DNA of 7,987 nucleotides, taken from contig JACDGB010000069.1 of assembly GCA_013815485.1 (NCBI GenBank), positions 1-7,987 on the forward strand, written 5' to 3'. This stretch comes from Rubrobacter sp. GTDB taxonomy: Bacteria > Actinomycetota > Rubrobacteria > Rubrobacterales > Rubrobacteraceae. The position numbers were made by a program, and so were the translations under genes. Of the stretch, positions 7,628 to 7,987 are shown in pieces. The notes beneath the pieces were generated by a model. That model had not been told where the DNA came from and made no database searches. It saw only the letters and a list, made by a program, of their open reading frames with translations. Every line of letters starts with the position of its first letter. Position 1 is the stretch's first letter.

Positions 7628-7987
7628 GAGGAGTTCCTTGCCGCCAACCGCACGGCGTCCAGGATTTTCTCATAGCCGGTGCAGCGGCAGAGGTTGCCCG
7701 CCAGTGCCTCCCTGATCTCGCCGTCCGATGGGTCGGGGAGGCGTGTGATCAGGTCGTGCGTAGCGAGGATCAAACCAGGCGTGCAAAACCCGCACTGCAC
7801 CGCCCCCGCCTCCAGAAAAGCTTCTTGCACCGAATGCAGTCCATCTCCACCGCCGATCCCCTCGACGGTCACGACCTCGGAGTTCTCAGCCTGCCCCGCA
7901 AGCACCAGGCACGCGCAGACGAGACCGCCATCCAGGTACACCGAGCACGAGCCGCATTCCCCTTGCTCACAGGCGTTCTTGGAGCCG
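7624..7987 (-). CDS. pucE: Xanthine dehydrogenase [2Fe-2S] (small) subunit, 5' end cut by window edge
   Basis: This is the electron-transfer subunit of a molybdenum hydroxylase. It passes electrons from the molybdopterin subunit through two [2Fe-2S] clusters towards the FAD subunit. The frame is open to the right edge, and 120 residues remain out of the roughly 150-170 usual for the family. What remains starts with the plant-ferredoxin-type cluster motif CEQGECGSC, followed by the fourth cysteine in VCACLV. The second, all-helical domain has CGFCTPG and NLCRCTGY, the signature of the family's [2Fe-2S]-binding domain. Its stop overlaps the start of the large subunit gene in an ATGA, which implies coupled translation at equal stoichiometry. 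The missing N terminus should hold only the first strands of the ferredoxin fold. The motifs are diagnostic of the family. The xanthine assignment rests on the neighbouring urate genes. Confidence 0.95.
   Translation of the reverse strand, partial: GSKNACEQGECGSCSVYLDGGLVCACLVLAGQAENSEVVTVEGIGGGDGLHSVQEAFLEAGAVQCGFCTPGLILATHDLITRLPDPSDGEIREALAGNLCRCTGYEKILDAVRLAARNSS

Overview
The window is about 8 kb of GC-rich bacterial DNA with essentially no non-coding space. Every supported gene lies on the minus strand, so the operon reads from right (7987) to left (1). In transcription order it holds: the [2Fe-2S] subunit of a xanthine dehydrogenase (cut by the right edge), its molybdopterin subunit, a small 88-residue protein resembling the MTH1187/YkoF thiamine-binding fold, OHCU decarboxylase (uraD), cofactor-free uricase, hydroxyisourate hydrolase (uraH), an M20-family allantoate amidohydrolase-type enzyme (allC-like), a DUF3830 protein, an aldo/keto reductase and an AhpD-like peroxidase-related protein. 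No RNA genes, mobile elements, CRISPR arrays, convincing promoters or terminators were seen, and no stretch over 300 bases lacks a gene. The longest gap is about 41 bases (1623-1663).

The genes are very tightly packed: ATGA overlaps at 7624-7627 and 2074-2077, TAATG at 5337-5341, TGATG at 3295-3299, gaps of 3, 4 and 13 bases, and a 43-base out-of-frame overlap between uraD and uricase. This points to one polycistronic, translationally coupled unit whose promoter lies beyond the right edge. A strong Shine-Dalgarno sequence at 11-18, just past the last stop codon, suggests that another gene starts at the left edge.

The enzymes form a pathway. Xanthine dehydrogenase makes urate, uricase oxidises it to 5-hydroxyisourate (releasing H2O2), UraH hydrolyses that to OHCU, UraD decarboxylates OHCU to (S)-allantoin, and the AllC-type enzyme hydrolyses allantoate. 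Allantoinase, the FAD subunit of xanthine dehydrogenase, a permease and a regulator are not in the window. DUF3830 and the small MTH1187/YkoF-like protein have no established place in this pathway, and their coupling to it is the most interesting feature here. The reductase and peroxidase-like genes at the 3' end may deal with reactive products, including H2O2.

The base composition, GTG start use and this style of puc/ura cluster suggest a high-GC Gram-positive bacterium, perhaps an early-branching actinomycete such as Rubrobacter. That placement is a guess from overall character, not from a database match.
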